A stretch of DNA of 26,850 nucleotides, taken from assembly GCA_033578915.1 (NCBI GenBank), contig JAVQWQ010000017.1, positions 1-26,850 on the forward strand, read 5' to 3'. Below the pieces are notes generated by a model. The model saw nothing but the letters and a program-made list of their open reading frames with translations. It was not told where the DNA came from and did not search any database. This document shows, in pieces, positions 1 through 7,268 of this stretch. Positions within the stretch are counted from its first letter, which is position 1; each line of letters opens with the position of its first letter. Made by a program: the position numbers and the translations under genes. The stretch is from UBA7692 sp033578915 (lineage in GTDB: Bacteria > Bacteroidota > Bacteroidia > Chitinophagales > LD1).

Positions 1-1889
1 TCAAGATCAAGTGCGTATTTAAATTGGCCAACAGCAGTTTTACCACTACCAAAATTTTTTTGAACTCCGCTGCTACTAACCTCAACTATAGAATAAACAA
101 CGTCATCAAGTTTAACATCAGGTTTTCCTTCTTCTGAAATTTCTCCAAAAACTACATAGGCGCTTTTTCTCACTCCAATATTTTTATTAATCGTATCTTC
201 CATTGGTAAATCTTTGGTTGAAACAAATTCTACCGTTGGCTTAAAGCCCGGGCGAACAGCTTCAACTTCGTAATCTTCATCGGGCTTAAGTTTGAAAAAA
301 TATTTCCCGTCACGAGAATTAGAGTCAATTGCAACAAGTTCCCTAGACCCGTCAGGAGCAATACGATATAATTTGAATGTAGCTCCCTCTAATGAGCCTG
401 CATCAGCATCTCCTTCTTTGTAGGCAATACCTTCTACTGCAAAGTTGAAAACTTCCCAAGTAAAAATATCATCTGATGCAGATGCAATACCATTTAGTGC
501 CCTGCCTCCCGGTCTATTTGAAGTGAAGAAACCGCGGGTATGTTCTGAATTTACGTTATAGTATAACTCATCATAACCTGTGTTAAGAATTTTTCCGAGG
601 TTGCGAGGCTCCTCCCAACCAAAGTCAGGTAATTCTTTACTGGCAAACACGTCAAAGCCTCCAAAGCCCGGGTGTCCGTTAGATGAAAAATATAGAGTCT
701 TTCCCGCTTCATCCCAAAATGGCGTTACTTCATCACCAGGAGTATTTATAGGACCTCCTACCAGTTTCGGTGCTGTATATTCACCATTCTTGATTCTGCT
801 GGTGTACCATATATCTAAACCGCCTTTACCTCCTTCGCGATCGCTTACAAAATAAACAATCTCTCTTCCATCTGTTCCGGTTCGTACTGTTGGGTGTGTA
901 CTGGTATATTTTTCTTTATAATTAATTGGTTCAGGAAGTCGTTGGACATTTGTAAATTTCCCTGCTTTAACATCTGCCACAAAAAGGTTACACAACGAAC
1001 GATCGTCTTCCATATCTGTACACTTGGTAAAGTAAAAGCGCGTTTTATCCGCGTTAAATGAACCATTTCCGACGTTGTAGCGTGGGGTGTTAATTTCTTC
1101 ATTTTTTATGGCTACCGGCTTTCCCCAACCTCCATCTGTGAGGGAAGCCGTATATATTCTGTATTCTGGCCTTAATTTTCTTTTGTTGTCAAAAATTAAT
1201 GTATCAGAAGGTAGTGAAGAAAAATATATTGTATTATCATCAAAAGGAACTGGTGAAATTTCATTGTAGGAGCGGTTAATTAAGGTGCTAAGGCGGTTTA
1301 CTTTTATTTTGGAATTGTATGGATTCAGTCCGAGTTCACATCCTTTAATTCCATTATTGGCAAGCTTTACCCATTTATCTTTATCTTCTTTATCGTAAGT
1401 AGCTTTGAATTTGCTGTACTGACGAATTGCTTCTTCATATTTACCGTTGCGGTGCAAAGCCTGAGCATAATAAAAATGGAATTTATCGAATAACTTCTCA
1501 TCTTCTTCTTTCCATCGGCTTTCTTTATCTTTTTCACCAGGTTTAATAGCCGCAAATTTCTGGAAGAATAACTCAGCTTTCTCATAATCGCGAGACATAA
1601 GCAAACTCATTGCCAACCAATAATTGGCATAGCGATTCTGCGGCTGTGCTAAAACGACCTCTTTATAATATTCTGTTGCCGTGTAATAAGCTGACTCTGC
1701 ATAGAATCGGTCTCCTAACTTTAAATACCGCTTGATGTTAAGCTTTCTGGTTTCTGTGTCGGTGCCACGCTTCTTTTTTTTCTCATATTGAGAAGAAGAA
1801 ACCTTCTCTTTTTTGTCTTCTTTATTTTGAGCTACAGCTGTTGAGCCTGCAAGTATCAGTAATACACAACAAAGTAAAATTTTTTGCAT
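1..1889 (-). CDS. OmpA-family/PD40 envelope protein with TPR region, 3' end cut by window edge
   Basis: The frame is open from an ATG at 1889 to the left edge, so about 629 residues are visible and the C-terminus is missing. Residues 1-20 form a signal peptide ending TAVAQ, with no lipobox cysteine. Residues about 47-165 are helical and TPR-like. Residues about 200-480 carry beta-propeller (PD40/WD40-like) strands such as TIYFSS, TLYFSSNGHPGFGG and GFFTSNRPGG. Residues about 484-550 look like a carboxypeptidase-regulatory (CRD) domain. This order matches the PorE-type proteins of the type IX secretion/gliding apparatus, which end in a peptidoglycan-binding OmpA domain; here that domain would lie outside the window. 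The gene is 51 bp downstream of a PorP/SprF gene on the same strand, the usual pairing. Bacteroidota have many paralogues, so a specific role as PorE is inference. Expected location is outer membrane or periplasm, bound to peptidoglycan. Confidence 0.85.
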   Translation of the reverse strand, partial: MQKILLCCVLLILAGSTAVAQNKEDKKEKVSSSQYEKKKKRGTDTETRKLNIKRYLKLGDRFYAESAYYTATEYYKEVVLAQPQNRYANYWLAMSLLMSRDYEKAELFFQKFAAIKPGEKDKESRWKEEDEKLFDKFHFYYAQALHRNGKYEEAIRQYSKFKATYDKEDKDKWVKLANNGIKGCELGLNPYNSKIKVNRLSTLINRSYNEISPVPFDDNTIYFSSLPSDTLIFDNKRKLRPEYRIYTASLTDGGWGKPVAIKNEEINTPRYNVGNGSFNADKTRFYFTKCTDMEDDRSLCNLFVADVKAGKFTNVQRLPEPINYKEKYTSTHPTVRTGTDGREIVYFVSDREGGKGGLDIWYTSRIKNGEYTAPKLVGGPINTPGDEVTPFWDEAGKTLYFSSNGHPGFGGFDVFASKELPDFGWEEPRNLGKILNTGYDELYYNVNSEHTRGFFTSNRPGGRALNGIASASDDIFTWEVFNFAVEGIAYKEGDADAGSLEGATFKLYRIAPDGSRELVAIDSNSRDGKYFFKLKPDEDYEVEAVRPGFKPTVEFVSTKDLPMEDTINKNIGVRKSAYVVFGEISEEGKPDVKLDDVVYSIVEVSSSGVQKNFGSGKTAVGQFKYALDL

Positions 1890-1940
1890 TCGAGTAGGTT
1901 TTTGTTAAGTTAATAGGGTTATTGGACAGATTAAAGCAAG

Positions 1941-3011
1941 TTAAAATCTGCGACTGGGCAGACTTTTATTTGCCTTAAACGACTTGATTGTTTCACCAAT
2001 ATAACTTAAGGTGATTTCAAATCCCCCGCGATTCTGAGTAGCCACGCTGAGTTTTGAGAGATTTACATCGTAGGCAAAACCAAGACGAACATTTTTATAC
2101 TCTAACTGAGCAAGAAATACAAAAGCATCGCTGCCTACTCCGCTGAAGCCCTGTCCTAAACGATAGCGGCCTCCTAGATGCACACTGTTGTTATTGCGAA
2201 AACCGGTATTGAAATAATAACTTACCAATAGACCCGGTAGCGCCTCCATTTGCTTATCTTTATACTGAAGTATAAATTCAGGAGTTAAAGACACGTTTCT
2301 TTTCTTGGTAATAAATGCTTCTATACTGGCATCGGCTACGTATCTTCTTGTCAGGTTTCCAAACACACCAAAGGTGTCGCGTATGAAATCTTCTTTAGGC
2401 TGAACAATGTGATAAGTAGCAAAGCCTGCACCTACTTTTACTTTTTCTTTGAAATTTGAACGCCAGTATAAGCCTGCATTAAAATCGAAGGTGTGATCGC
2501 CGCGAAGCAAGTCTTCTGCGGTATAGTTTCGTATTGTTTGGTCATGTCCCTGAAATTGATCTGCAAACAACGGGTCAGTAATGCGTTTTTGAACGTATGC
2601 ACCTTGTGCTGCCAATGAAATTCTGTGCTTGCCGTCCTTATCAATACCTTTATGATACGCAACACTTAAAGAGGCATTCAACACCGACAAGCCGGCCATG
2701 CCGGAAATATCGTTGTAAAAACCAACACCTACTGCAAGCTTATCTGTACGCAGGTAGCTTTCTAAAAAAGAGAAATCTACATCTGCAGCAACTGTTTGGT
2801 AAGCCTTGCCTGCAAGAATACTACCCCACTGGTTTCTGTATAGTGCAGCGAGCCGGAAACTGCCATCATAATTTCCTACTAAAGCAGGATTCATTGCGGA
2901 AGCAAACGTATAATACTGAGAAAAATGGATATCCTGCCCTTTTAGTATAAAAGTAATAATAAGGGTTGTGGTCAGGTTAAGACATTTTGAGCGTAGAAAA
3001 CAAAGCGCCAT
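1941..3011 (-). CDS. PorP/SprF family type IX secretion membrane protein
   Basis: This 356-residue protein has a hydrophobic N-terminus (about residues 10-24) and then the family hallmark: HFSQYY at about 29-34, followed by MNPALVGNYDG. The rest is rich in alternating beta strands ending in aromatic residues, as expected for an outer-membrane barrel of about 14 strands. PorP/SprF proteins partner particular T9SS substrates or gliding adhesins (SprF with SprB) and sit in the outer membrane. The OmpA/PD40 gene follows after 51 bp, so the two probably form an operon. A Bacteroidota -7 box lies 32 bp upstream of the start. Which substrate this copy serves cannot be told; the SprB-repeat protein at 9317 is a candidate only because it is in the window. 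Confidence 0.9.
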   Translation of the reverse strand: MALCFLRSKCLNLTTTLIITFILKGQDIHFSQYYTFASAMNPALVGNYDGSFRLAALYRNQWGSILAGKAYQTVAADVDFSFLESYLRTDKLAVGVGFYNDISGMAGLSVLNASLSVAYHKGIDKDGKHRISLAAQGAYVQKRITDPLFADQFQGHDQTIRNYTAEDLLRGDHTFDFNAGLYWRSNFKEKVKVGAGFATYHIVQPKEDFIRDTFGVFGNLTRRYVADASIEAFITKKRNVSLTPEFILQYKDKQMEALPGLLVSYYFNTGFRNNNSVHLGGRYRLGQGFSGVGSDAFVFLAQLEYKNVRLGFAYDVNLSKLSVATQNRGGFEITLSYIGETIKSFKANKSLPSRRF

Positions 3012-3042
3012 AGCCAGTGGTTTACATTTTTTTAATTAAGGT

Positions 3043-3050
3043 CAAAGTTA
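3043..3050 (-). promoter_or_regulatory. Possible Bacteroidota -7 promoter box for the porP/sprF operon
   Basis: On the minus strand this reads TAACTTTG, an exact match to the Bacteroidota -7 consensus TAnnTTTG, 32 bp before the ATG at 3011. No TTG at the expected -33 spacing was found. Matches of this length also occur by chance in AT-rich DNA. Confidence 0.4.
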
Positions 3051-3098
3051 TAAAAAATGATATTGAACTAGATATATCGCAATATTTATGAAAAAAAT

Positions 3099-4280
3099 TT
3101 AAGCATGCAACTTTTTATGATAAACTCTCCAAAAAATGATTGTTAAAGTAATTCCTGAAATTACCATGATAATAGAGATTAATTCTGCCTGACGCAGTTG
3201 TAATCCAAATATGAAGTAAGGCAAGCGGTCAGACACATCACGAATTTTTTCAATGGAAAAGCGTTGAATTCCGTTTAATATCAGAAACAATGAAAAAATC
3301 ATTCCAGGTATGTGGGTGACTTTTTTTCTGATTGCAAGCAATAACAAGCAAATCAGCGAACATTGAATGAATTCATAAATAGGCGTAGGAAAGACAGGAA
3401 GCGGCAACTGAGTACAATAAACACCCTCGCAACCCGGAATAGGCACACCTGCACGTATAATATTGTGTGGATAGGTGTCGGCCCATAAAAACTTAGGAAT
3501 AAAGAAAGGTTTTGGAAGCACATTTACAATACCCCAATCACCATCTCCGCTCACTTGACAGCCCAATCTCCCTATACCATTAGCCAAAATATATCCAGGA
3601 GCAACACAATCAAAAAAATGAAGCAGATGGATTTTTCTCACATAAGCGAAAATGGCAAATCCTATTCCGGCTGTAATAAGGCCTCCTAAAACAGAAAGAC
3701 CACTGAAAAGTGAACCAATCGGATCTTCTATAAATGCCTCATAGTCTTCAGGATTTTCTAGATAATTAAAGAAATTAGCACCTAGCACTCCCAACACTGC
3801 TGCAAGAACCAATAAATCACCTATTTGCTGACTGGGATACACTTTAATAGTTTCTGTTTTAGGTTCCGGCAACTGTTGTTTTTTTGCCTTGTAATAGTAA
3901 TAAGCGCCAAACAACAAACCGCCTACAATTCCAGCCGGCCAATTGCCTTCCATCGAAAAAAGGAAACCTTGTGGATTGGCGCTGAATACATCTTTATTCA
4001 AAAAAATTGCAGCTATTTTAAAAAACACAATAAAGCCCAGCAACGCATTTATTAATAATTCCAATGGCTTGGGAGGTTCTCCCACTTTAATTGTTTTCAA
4101 GGTGTAGTTTAGGAGTCCAAGCCGTTCTCTACGCCTCATTTCCCATGCAGCCACTATTGCTGCTGCGACAAAACCAAGTGCCACAAAAAAACCATAGCTA
4201 TATATAGGCAGAAATCGAAGGTCAATACCCGAAACTTCATACAGCCAATCAGTGATTCGAGGATAACATCTCAGTAACAT
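3099..4280 (-). CDS. Lgt-like (prolipoprotein diacylglyceryl transferase family) polytopic membrane protein, divergent
   Basis: This 393-residue multi-span inner-membrane protein is long for Lgt (usually 260-300). Lgt signatures are recognisable: SVLGGL (196-201) in place of SFHGGL, GRLGCQVSGDGDWG (237-250) matching the GR(L/I)G signature, FPTPIYE (297-303) matching HPTxLYE, and RFSIEKIR (340-347). The GR arginine (R238) and the C-terminal arginine (R340) are kept. The position of E. coli His103, reported as important for lipoprotein acylation, is Leu198. An insertion of roughly 100 residues with its own hydrophobic segments lies at about 60-190. Family members transfer diacylglycerol from phosphatidylglycerol to lipoprotein cysteines; with the His missing this copy may be an alternative Lgt of the phylum or may have another lipid-transfer role. 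It has no operon partner here. The start is the ATG at 4280. Confidence 0.75.
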   Translation of the reverse strand: MLLRCYPRITDWLYEVSGIDLRFLPIYSYGFFVALGFVAAAIVAAWEMRRRERLGLLNYTLKTIKVGEPPKPLELLINALLGFIVFFKIAAIFLNKDVFSANPQGFLFSMEGNWPAGIVGGLLFGAYYYYKAKKQQLPEPKTETIKVYPSQQIGDLLVLAAVLGVLGANFFNYLENPEDYEAFIEDPIGSLFSGLSVLGGLITAGIGFAIFAYVRKIHLLHFFDCVAPGYILANGIGRLGCQVSGDGDWGIVNVLPKPFFIPKFLWADTYPHNIIRAGVPIPGCEGVYCTQLPLPVFPTPIYEFIQCSLICLLLLAIRKKVTHIPGMIFSLFLILNGIQRFSIEKIRDVSDRLPYFIFGLQLRQAELISIIMVISGITLTIIFWRVYHKKLHA

Positions 4281-4374
4281 AAAAACTATTTAAGGCGAAA
4301 AAAACAAAATTGCTTTCTTGTAAGATTAATTTTTATAAACGTTTTCTGGGAAAGATTTTAAAAGGATAAACTCA

Positions 4375-4392
4375 ATTGTAACCATTGTAACC
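4375..4392 (+). repeat. Tandem 9-bp direct repeat upstream of the methyltransferase gene
   Basis: ATTGTAACC occurs twice back to back (4375-4383 and 4384-4392), in the 158-bp divergent intergenic region between the Lgt-like gene (minus) and the methyltransferase (plus). It ends 21 bp before the TAATTTTG box at 4414. Position and spacing would suit an activator or repressor site, but that is inference. Confidence 0.35.
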
Positions 4393-4413
4393 TTTCTTGT
4401 TAAATTCATCATG

Positions 4414-4421
4414 TAATTTTG
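4414..4421 (+). promoter_or_regulatory. Possible Bacteroidota -7 promoter box for the methyltransferase gene
   Basis: TAATTTTG matches TAnnTTTG exactly and lies 17 bp before the ATG at 4439, giving a very short leader. TTG trinucleotides lie 14 and 26 bp upstream, neither at the usual 19-21 bp. Confidence 0.4.
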
Positions 4422-4438
4422 TTTGTTGTAAAGATTAG

Positions 4439-5059
4439 ATGCATAACAACCTATTTATTCCTGACGCAAATTTCTGGGATGAATGCTGGCGCACAGGGCT
4501 GACTGGATGGGATCTGGGCGCTCCATCTCCACCACTTGTAGATTTTTTTGATACCATAAATAACAAAGAACTGCACATTCTGATTCCTGGTTGCGGTAAT
4601 GCTTATGAAGCAGAATATCTTCTTCGGCATGGTTTTAAAAATATTTCTGTTCTCGATATATCTTTTGAAGCAGTTAAAATCTTGAAGAACAAATTCAACG
4701 ATTCAGCAATAAAGGTAATTCATGAAGATTTTTTCCAACACAGGGGTAACTATGACTTGATCATAGAACAAACATTTTTTTGCGCTATCCATCCTTCAAT
4801 GCGCAAAGATTATGTGCGGCACGCTTTTGATCTGCTCAAAGAAAACGGACGACTTTGCGGACTTTTATTCAATTGCACTTTCGATAACAATTTTCCACCC
4901 TACGGCGGTTCAAAAGAAGAGTATATCACATTGTTTTCACCCTACTTCATCATAAAGAAAATGGATATAACTCCGTTGTCTGTTAAGCCAAGATTGGGAA
5001 AAGAGTTATTTATTGAATTAGAAAAAAGAAGTTGGTATGAAGACAAGCAGGATTTATAA
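4439..5059 (+). CDS. TPMT-like SAM-dependent methyltransferase
   Basis: This 206-residue soluble protein has the thiopurine S-methyltransferase-type layout. An N-terminal block, FWDECW (12-17) then GWDLGAPSPPLVDFF (23-37), matches the family's tryptophan-rich WDLGxPSPxL signature. SAM-binding motif I is ILIPGCGNAYEAEYL (47-61), motif II is VLDIS (71-75), and EQTFFCAI at about 109-116 follows the acidic post-II strand. The family moves a methyl group from SAM to sulfur, selenium, halide or other small acceptors; the acceptor here cannot be told from sequence. Length is normal for the bacterial members. Thioredoxin lies downstream on the same strand, with a possible 60-codon frame overlapping this gene's end by 23 bp. 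Confidence 0.85.
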   Translation: MHNNLFIPDANFWDECWRTGLTGWDLGAPSPPLVDFFDTINNKELHILIPGCGNAYEAEYLLRHGFKNISVLDISFEAVKILKNKFNDSAIKVIHEDFFQHRGNYDLIIEQTFFCAIHPSMRKDYVRHAFDLLKENGRLCGLLFNCTFDNNFPPYGGSKEEYITLFSPYFIIKKMDITPLSVKPRLGKELFIELEKRSWYEDKQDL

Positions 5060-5219
5060 AAAAAACCTGTGTTTGGTAGTGTTTTTATTGGCCGGAATGT
5101 TTATTACAGGCAGCTCCATAAAAGAATTTTCAATGGAAAGATTAAAGTTTATTTTATATATTGTAATTCTAAAAGTCGTTGGTGTATTAAATACTGATAT
5201 ATTGAAAAACATTGGGTAA
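5037..5219 (+). CDS. Possible small two-segment membrane peptide (60 aa), unrecognised
   Basis: This ATG-initiated frame begins 23 bp before the end of the methyltransferase gene and ends 37 bp before thioredoxin. It encodes 60 residues: a basic N-terminus (MKTSRIYKKN), a hydrophobic segment at about 11-26, a second at about 37-50, and the end ILKNIG. The size, the two short spans and the C-terminal ILKxxG faintly recall small DUF2892-type membrane proteins often found near thioredoxin or rhodanese genes in Bacteroidota, but the FCP-type motif of that family is absent. It could be a decayed copy, a real small membrane protein, or a chance frame in AT-rich spacer. Confidence 0.3.
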   Translation: MKTSRIYKKNLCLVVFLLAGMFITGSSIKEFSMERLKFILYIVILKVVGVLNTDILKNIG

Positions 5220-5256
5220 ATAGAATAAATTTTAATTATCTAAATAAAAAGACAAC

Positions 5257-5571
5257 ATGGATAACAATAACAAAAACAAAACTTTCAGCGAATTAATCCA
5301 ATCTGACAAGCCTGTGCTGGTAGATTTCTATGCTGAATGGTGCGGGCCTTGCAAAATGATGAAGCCAATATTAGAAGACTTGAAGCACAAAATAGGCGAC
5401 AAGGCGACCATCATTAAAATTGATGTTGATAGAAATCCCTTAGTAGCGTCTGCCTACAACATTCAAGGTGTACCTACATTAATGCTTTTCAAAAACGGAC
5501 AGGTGAAATGGCGCCAAAGCGGTGTTTTACCTGCACATATTCTGGAGCAAATTATCCTGCAACATCAATAA
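5257..5571 (+). CDS. trxA: Thioredoxin
   Basis: This is a complete 104-residue thioredoxin fold, the usual size of cytoplasmic thioredoxin. The active site WCGPCK is at residues 28-33 (redox cysteines 29 and 32), preceded by VDFYAE, and the cis-proline loop GVPT is at 71-74. No signal peptide is visible, so it acts in the cytoplasm as a general dithiol reductant (ribonucleotide reductase, peroxidases, methionine sulfoxide reductase are typical partners of the family). Its stop lies 2 bp from the convergent yraN stop on the other strand. Genomes in this phylum often carry several thioredoxins, so the symbol refers to the type rather than to a unique orthologue. Confidence 0.92.
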   Translation: MDNNNKNKTFSELIQSDKPVLVDFYAEWCGPCKMMKPILEDLKHKIGDKATIIKIDVDRNPLVASAYNIQGVPTLMLFKNGQVKWRQSGVLPAHILEQIILQHQ

Positions 5572-5573
5572 TC

Positions 5574-5939
5574 TCAATCGCATAGGGGGAAAAACGCATC
5601 TTCAATATGATGTATTGATATATTATGATTGTTAATACTCACGCTTATAATATCGAAGCGAATTTCTGAATGTATTTCATGCTCATAAACAAATGCGTTA
5701 GCTGCTTTTACAAGGGCACGCTGTTTTCGGTGGTGGACAGCCTCCTCAGGAAGGCCAAATTTAGACGACCTGCGTGTTTTAACTTCTACGAAAACAAGTA
5801 CCCCATCTTTTTGTGCAATTAAATCTATCTCTGCTTTTCCAAAACGATAGTTTGTTGCTTTGATTTCATAACCTTTTTGTACCAAAAAATTTGCAGCTAT
5901 TCTTTCTCCGTGTTTACCGGTATTTAAATGCGTTGCCAT
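5574..5939 (-). CDS. yraN: YraN/UPF0102 family endonuclease-fold protein
   Basis: The 121 residues fit the UPF0102 (YraN) family. GERIAANFL at 11-19 has the conserved GE; D39 in EIDLIA and E52/K54 in FVEVKTR form the PD-(D/E)xK nuclease core; the EAVHHRKQRAL block follows at about 66-76. The family resembles Holliday-junction resolvase folds, but a cellular role is not firmly established. The gene begins immediately after the ugd stop codon with no intergenic base, so it is translated from the same transcript as the sugar genes. Bacteroidota often have yraN beside unrelated genes, so this link need not be functional. Confidence 0.9.
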   Translation of the reverse strand: MATHLNTGKHGERIAANFLVQKGYEIKATNYRFGKAEIDLIAQKDGVLVFVEVKTRRSSKFGLPEEAVHHRKQRALVKAANAFVYEHEIHSEIRFDIISVSINNHNISIHHIEDAFFPLCD

Positions 5940-7253
5940 TTAAGGAGTTACCTCACTTCTGCCAATACTAATATAAGTGAACCCCAGCGATTTCATCGCA
6001 TCAAGATTATAGACGTTGCGTGCATCAAATATCAGAGGTTTTTTTAAAAGGCTTTTTACTTTTTCGAAATCCGGAGAACGAAACTCATTCCATTCTGTAA
6101 CAATAATTAGAAAATCTGCCCCCTCTAAAGCATGGTATTCATCGTTTGCAAAAAAAATTTTGTTTCCATATAATAAGCGGACGTTGTTCATCGCTTCTGG
6201 GTCATAGACGCGAACCTGAGCGCCATTATTAAGCAATTCGTCTATGAGATATAGTGCAGGAGCCTCGCGAATGTCGTCTGTATTCGGTTTGAAAGAAAGG
6301 CCCCAGATAGCTACCACCTTTTCCTGTAATCCTCCTGGAAATTTCTGTTTTATTTTTTTGAAGAAATTTACTCTCTGTTGTTGATTTACTTTCATTACCG
6401 CCTCTAAAATGCTAAAATCATAATCGTATTCAGCAGCAGTGTGGTGCAGCGCCATCACATCTTTTGGGAAACAACTGCCTCCATAACCAATTCCGGCATA
6501 AAGAAATTGTTTACCTATCCGAGAGTCTGTGCCTATGCCTTTTCGTACAAAATCAACATTTGCTCCGGTTCGCTCACAGAGGTTTGCGATTTCGTTCATG
6601 AAAGAAATTTTAGTGGCCAGAAAGGCATTTGCCGCATATTTAGTAAGCTCAGCAGAGCGTTCGTCCATTATGATGATGGGATTGCCCTGGCGCACAAAAG
6701 GCTCATACAACTCTTGCATAATTTTTGTGGCGCGAGGACTACTTGACCCTATAACTACTCGTTCCGGCTTTAAAAAATCCTGGACTGCTACACCCTCACG
6801 AAGAAATTCAGGATTACTAACCACATCAAAATCTACTGATGTATGTTGAGCTATTACCTGGCGTACTTTTTCTGCCGTTCCAACAGGAACAGTACTTTTG
6901 TTGACAACCACTACGTAATTTTCAATAAGCTTACCAATCTCGCTTGCCACACTTAATACATATTTTAAATCAGCGCTACCATCCTCGCCCGGAGGAGTAG
7001 GTAAAGCAAGGAAAATAACTTTAGCGCCTTTAATGCCCTCGCTAAGCGAAGTGGTGAATTCTAATCGGCCGTGTTTGGTATTACGCTCAAACAAAAGATC
7101 CAAATCGGGTTCAAAAATTGGGATATGACCTCTTTTGAGTTGGTCTATTTTTTCTTTATTAATATCAATACAACAAACATGATTGCCGGTTTCTGCAAAA
7201 CATGTTCCAGTAACCAACCCTACATAACCCGTGCCAACAACAGCTATACGCAT
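5940..7253 (-). CDS. ugd: UDP-glucose 6-dehydrogenase
   Basis: This is a complete 437-residue enzyme of the UDP-glucose/GDP-mannose dehydrogenase family. The N-terminal Rossmann domain starts IAVVGTGYVGLVTG (3-16). LPTPPGEDGSADL (84-96) and NKSTVPVGTA (118-127) are typical of the UDP-glucose branch. K205 in LTKYAANAF and the catalytic Cys261 in GIGYGGSCFPKD (254-265) are present. It oxidises UDP-glucose twice with NAD+ to UDP-glucuronate in the cytoplasm, for exopolysaccharide or LPS sugars. It sits 15 bp downstream of the sugar aminotransferase gene and directly abuts yraN, indicating one operon. UDP-GlcNAc-type dehydrogenases (WbpA) belong to the same superfamily, so the preferred sugar is inferred from overall motif similarity. 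Confidence 0.93.
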   Translation of the reverse strand: MRIAVVGTGYVGLVTGTCFAETGNHVCCIDINKEKIDQLKRGHIPIFEPDLDLLFERNTKHGRLEFTTSLSEGIKGAKVIFLALPTPPGEDGSADLKYVLSVASEIGKLIENYVVVVNKSTVPVGTAEKVRQVIAQHTSVDFDVVSNPEFLREGVAVQDFLKPERVVIGSSSPRATKIMQELYEPFVRQGNPIIIMDERSAELTKYAANAFLATKISFMNEIANLCERTGANVDFVRKGIGTDSRIGKQFLYAGIGYGGSCFPKDVMALHHTAAEYDYDFSILEAVMKVNQQQRVNFFKKIKQKFPGGLQEKVVAIWGLSFKPNTDDIREAPALYLIDELLNNGAQVRVYDPEAMNNVRLLYGNKIFFANDEYHALEGADFLIIVTEWNEFRSPDFEKVKSLLKKPLIFDARNVYNLDAMKSLGFTYISIGRSEVTP

Positions 7254-7268
7254 GAAAAAAATTAAATA

